The notes under the pieces were generated by a model. The model was not told the origin of the DNA and made no database searches. It was given only the letters and a program-made list of their open reading frames with translations. Made by a program: the position numbers and the translations under genes. Source: Promethearchaeota archaeon (GTDB lineage Archaea; Asgardarchaeota; Lokiarchaeia; Sigynarchaeales; SOKP01). From it: a stretch of 7,478 nt of DNA. The DNA lies in NCBI GenBank assembly GCA_004524515.1, contig SDNV01000133.1:1-7478 (forward strand), written 5' to 3'. Positions 6,455-7,478 of this stretch are shown one piece after another (the first letter of the stretch is position 1; each line of letters begins with the position of its first letter).

Positions 6455-7243
6455 TCATTTATTTTTGTTGATAAACTCTTTTAAAGGTTCGAAGTACTCA
6501 TTTTCAAAAGAGAAGATATTATTATGGCCTGCTCCTTCTATCATTATCAATTTTTTTTCAACTTCTTCTGGTATTGCATCATAAATTACGTTTGCCTCTT
6601 CCTTAGGGATAATCCAATCCATGGTCCCATGAATAACTAAAGTGGGTTTTTGAAATTTTTTTATTCTCGTATCGTTGGAATATTTTAGAATTGTTTCACT
6701 TAACTCATCAGGAATTTGTACTCTGAATAATCTTGTCATCATATTGTAAATACTTCCAAATCCACTTTCAAAAATAATACCTCGTACATCTTTAGGATTG
6801 TGAGATCCAATTTCTGATGCACAAACACTTCCAAGAGAGCGTCCTTGAATAAATAATGAAGTACTCATACCATTTTCATCAATCCATTTTTTAAATTCAT
6901 TATAAATCGGGAAAGCATCCATAATTAAACTGCTATATGTAGGCCTTCCAGTACTATGTCCATAGCCTCTAAAATCGGCTACAGCTAAATTAACTCCACA
7001 TTTAAAAAATAAATCAATAAAATAATTATATTCCAATGCGACCTCGCCATTTCCATGAAATAGTAAAATTGAAGGGAGATCTTCGTCTTGAAGAAAGTAA
7101 TATCCCCCAATTACAATATCCTTATTGATTTGAAAATTTAATACTTTGAAATTTTTTGGTAAATCATTTGGAATTGAGGTTTTTCGAGGATAAAAAACGA
7201 CATTAGAGATGCTCGGATCATCTATAAACAATTCTTTCTCCAT
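6455..7243 (-). CDS. Alpha/beta-hydrolase fold serine hydrolase
   Basis: This 262-residue single-domain protein has the full set of alpha/beta-hydrolase landmarks. They are the oxyanion-side HGNGE (63-67), DFRGYGHSTGRPT (90-102), the nucleophile elbow GRSLG with Ser136 (134-138), the acid in HGTMDWIIP (Asp209), and the catalytic histidine in GAGHNN (His240). The pattern HGNG, D-F/Y-RGYG and G-x-S-x-G is typical of the group related to ABHD13/ABHD17 and bacterial COG1073 proteins, which act on esters, thioesters or peptides; the substrate here is unknown. There is no signal peptide or membrane segment, so it is probably cytoplasmic. A short N-terminal strand region (1-55) precedes the core and the lid is small. 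The start is ATG at 7241-7243. Another ATG ten bases upstream is in a different frame. No Shine-Dalgarno sequence lies at the usual distance. The neighbouring genes do not reveal its role. Confidence 0.9.
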   Translation of the reverse strand: MEKELFIDDPSISNVVFYPRKTSIPNDLPKNFKVLNFQINKDIVIGGYYFLQDEDLPSILLFHGNGEVALEYNYFIDLFFKCGVNLAVADFRGYGHSTGRPTYSSLIMDAFPIYNEFKKWIDENGMSTSLFIQGRSLGSVCASEIGSHNPKDVRGIIFESGFGSIYNMMTRLFRVQIPDELSETILKYSNDTRIKKFQKPTLVIHGTMDWIIPKEEANVIYDAIPEEVEKKLIMIEGAGHNNIFSFENEYFEPLKEFINKNK

Positions 7244-7266
7244 TTTTAAACATTAATCTCAGTTCC

Positions 7267-7274
7267 TTATAAAA
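7267..7274 (-). promoter_or_regulatory. TATA-like element of the hydrolase gene, leaderless spacing
   Basis: The minus strand reads TTTTATAA, centred 27 bases before the hydrolase ATG. With the archaeal spacing of about 25 bases, transcription would begin at or next to the start codon, giving a leaderless mRNA. This agrees with the absence of a correctly placed Shine-Dalgarno sequence. Confidence 0.4.
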
Positions 7275-7316
7275 TTTGCTTTATTGACATTTTAGATTTT
7301 CACAATAATGTAAAGA

Positions 7317-7324
7317 TTTAAATA
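7317..7324 (+). promoter_or_regulatory. Possible TATA box of the right-edge gene
   Basis: TTTAAATA lies about 72 bases before the ATG at 7393, which would give a leader of about 47 bases containing the Shine-Dalgarno sequence. It faces away from the hydrolase promoter in the 149-base divergent spacer. Confidence 0.35.
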
Positions 7325-7379
7325 TGAAGTCAACTCTTTATATTTTACTTCAAAATCCAATGTTTATCAAAAATTTAAA

Positions 7380-7385
7380 GGAGGT
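7380..7385 (+). promoter_or_regulatory. Canonical Shine-Dalgarno site
   Basis: GGAGGT, extended to AAAGGAGGTT, stands seven bases before the ATG at 7393. It is the only full match to the anti-Shine-Dalgarno sequence seen before a gene in this window, and it fixes the start of the right-edge gene with good confidence. Confidence 0.85.
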
Positions 7386-7392
7386 TATAAAA

Positions 7393-7478
7393 ATGGGAGT
7401 TATATTAATAACTGTTTGGATCCCTCCAAATAAAGCAGTTGATTTGGCAAAATGGTATTTAAAACAAAAAAGAGAATT
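7393..7478 (+). CDS. Start of an unrecognised protein, cut by the window edge
   Basis: Only the first 28 codons are present and the frame is open to the edge. It begins MGVILITVWIPPNK, a hydrophobic beta-strand-like stretch, then continues AVDLAKWYLKQKRE, which looks like an amphipathic helix. A strand, a Pro-Pro-x-Lys turn and a helix would suit a small alpha/beta (ferredoxin-like) fold. I have an unverified impression that short proteins with this kind of opening occur repeatedly in Lokiarchaeal genomes. No function can be given. The strong Shine-Dalgarno sequence suggests efficient translation. Confidence 0.75.
   Translation, partial: MGVILITVWIPPNKAVDLAKWYLKQKRE

Noticed and set aside
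1..7478. A defence island or other coherent new multi-gene system
   Set aside because: The genes differ in orientation, are widely spaced and belong to unrelated families. No nuclease, toxin, reverse transcriptase or phage-like gene is present.

Overview
The window is AT-rich (roughly 30 % GC by eye) and looks like chromosomal DNA from an Asgard archaeon, most likely a Lokiarchaeia-type lineage. The main evidence is a complete, compact Rab/Ras-like small GTPase (5876-6394), a eukaryotic-signature protein typical of Asgard genomes. It sits among metabolic genes with archaeal-looking TATA elements and oligo-T stops, and intergenic spaces are long. The lineage is inferred from gene content and composition; no rRNA or other phylogenetic marker is present.

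Left part (1-3900, minus strand): a 12-helix UMF1/Atg22-like MFS transporter (64-1482) lies downstream of a large Ntn-hydrolase of the penicillin acylase family (1650-3896). They read in the same direction with 167 bases between them. The acylase keeps the self-cleavage Gly-Ser junction and the Ser/His/Val pattern of the cephalosporin/acyl-homoserine-lactone acylase branch, but has no recognisable signal peptide. A joint role in amide or peptide turnover and transport is possible but unproven.

Middle (3897-5875): a 491-base intergenic region between divergent genes holds a perfect 10-bp inverted repeat, a small hairpin followed by T's, and a patch richer in GC than its surroundings. It is followed by an unrecognised 88-residue charged protein (4388-4654), then a six-helix DUF998-like membrane protein (4901-5554). 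Both are followed by T-tracts and look monocistronic.

Right part (5876-7478): the small GTPase gene converges on a minus-strand alpha/beta-hydrolase gene (6455-7243) with only 60 bases between their stops. Divergent from the hydrolase, and cut by the window edge, is the start of an unrecognised gene (7393 onward) with the only textbook Shine-Dalgarno sequence in the window.

I see no tRNA, rRNA, CRISPR array, insertion sequence or phage gene. There is no convincing multi-gene novel system here. The best leads are the GTPase, the cytoplasmic-looking acylase with its neighbouring transporter, and the structured 3897-4387 intergenic region.
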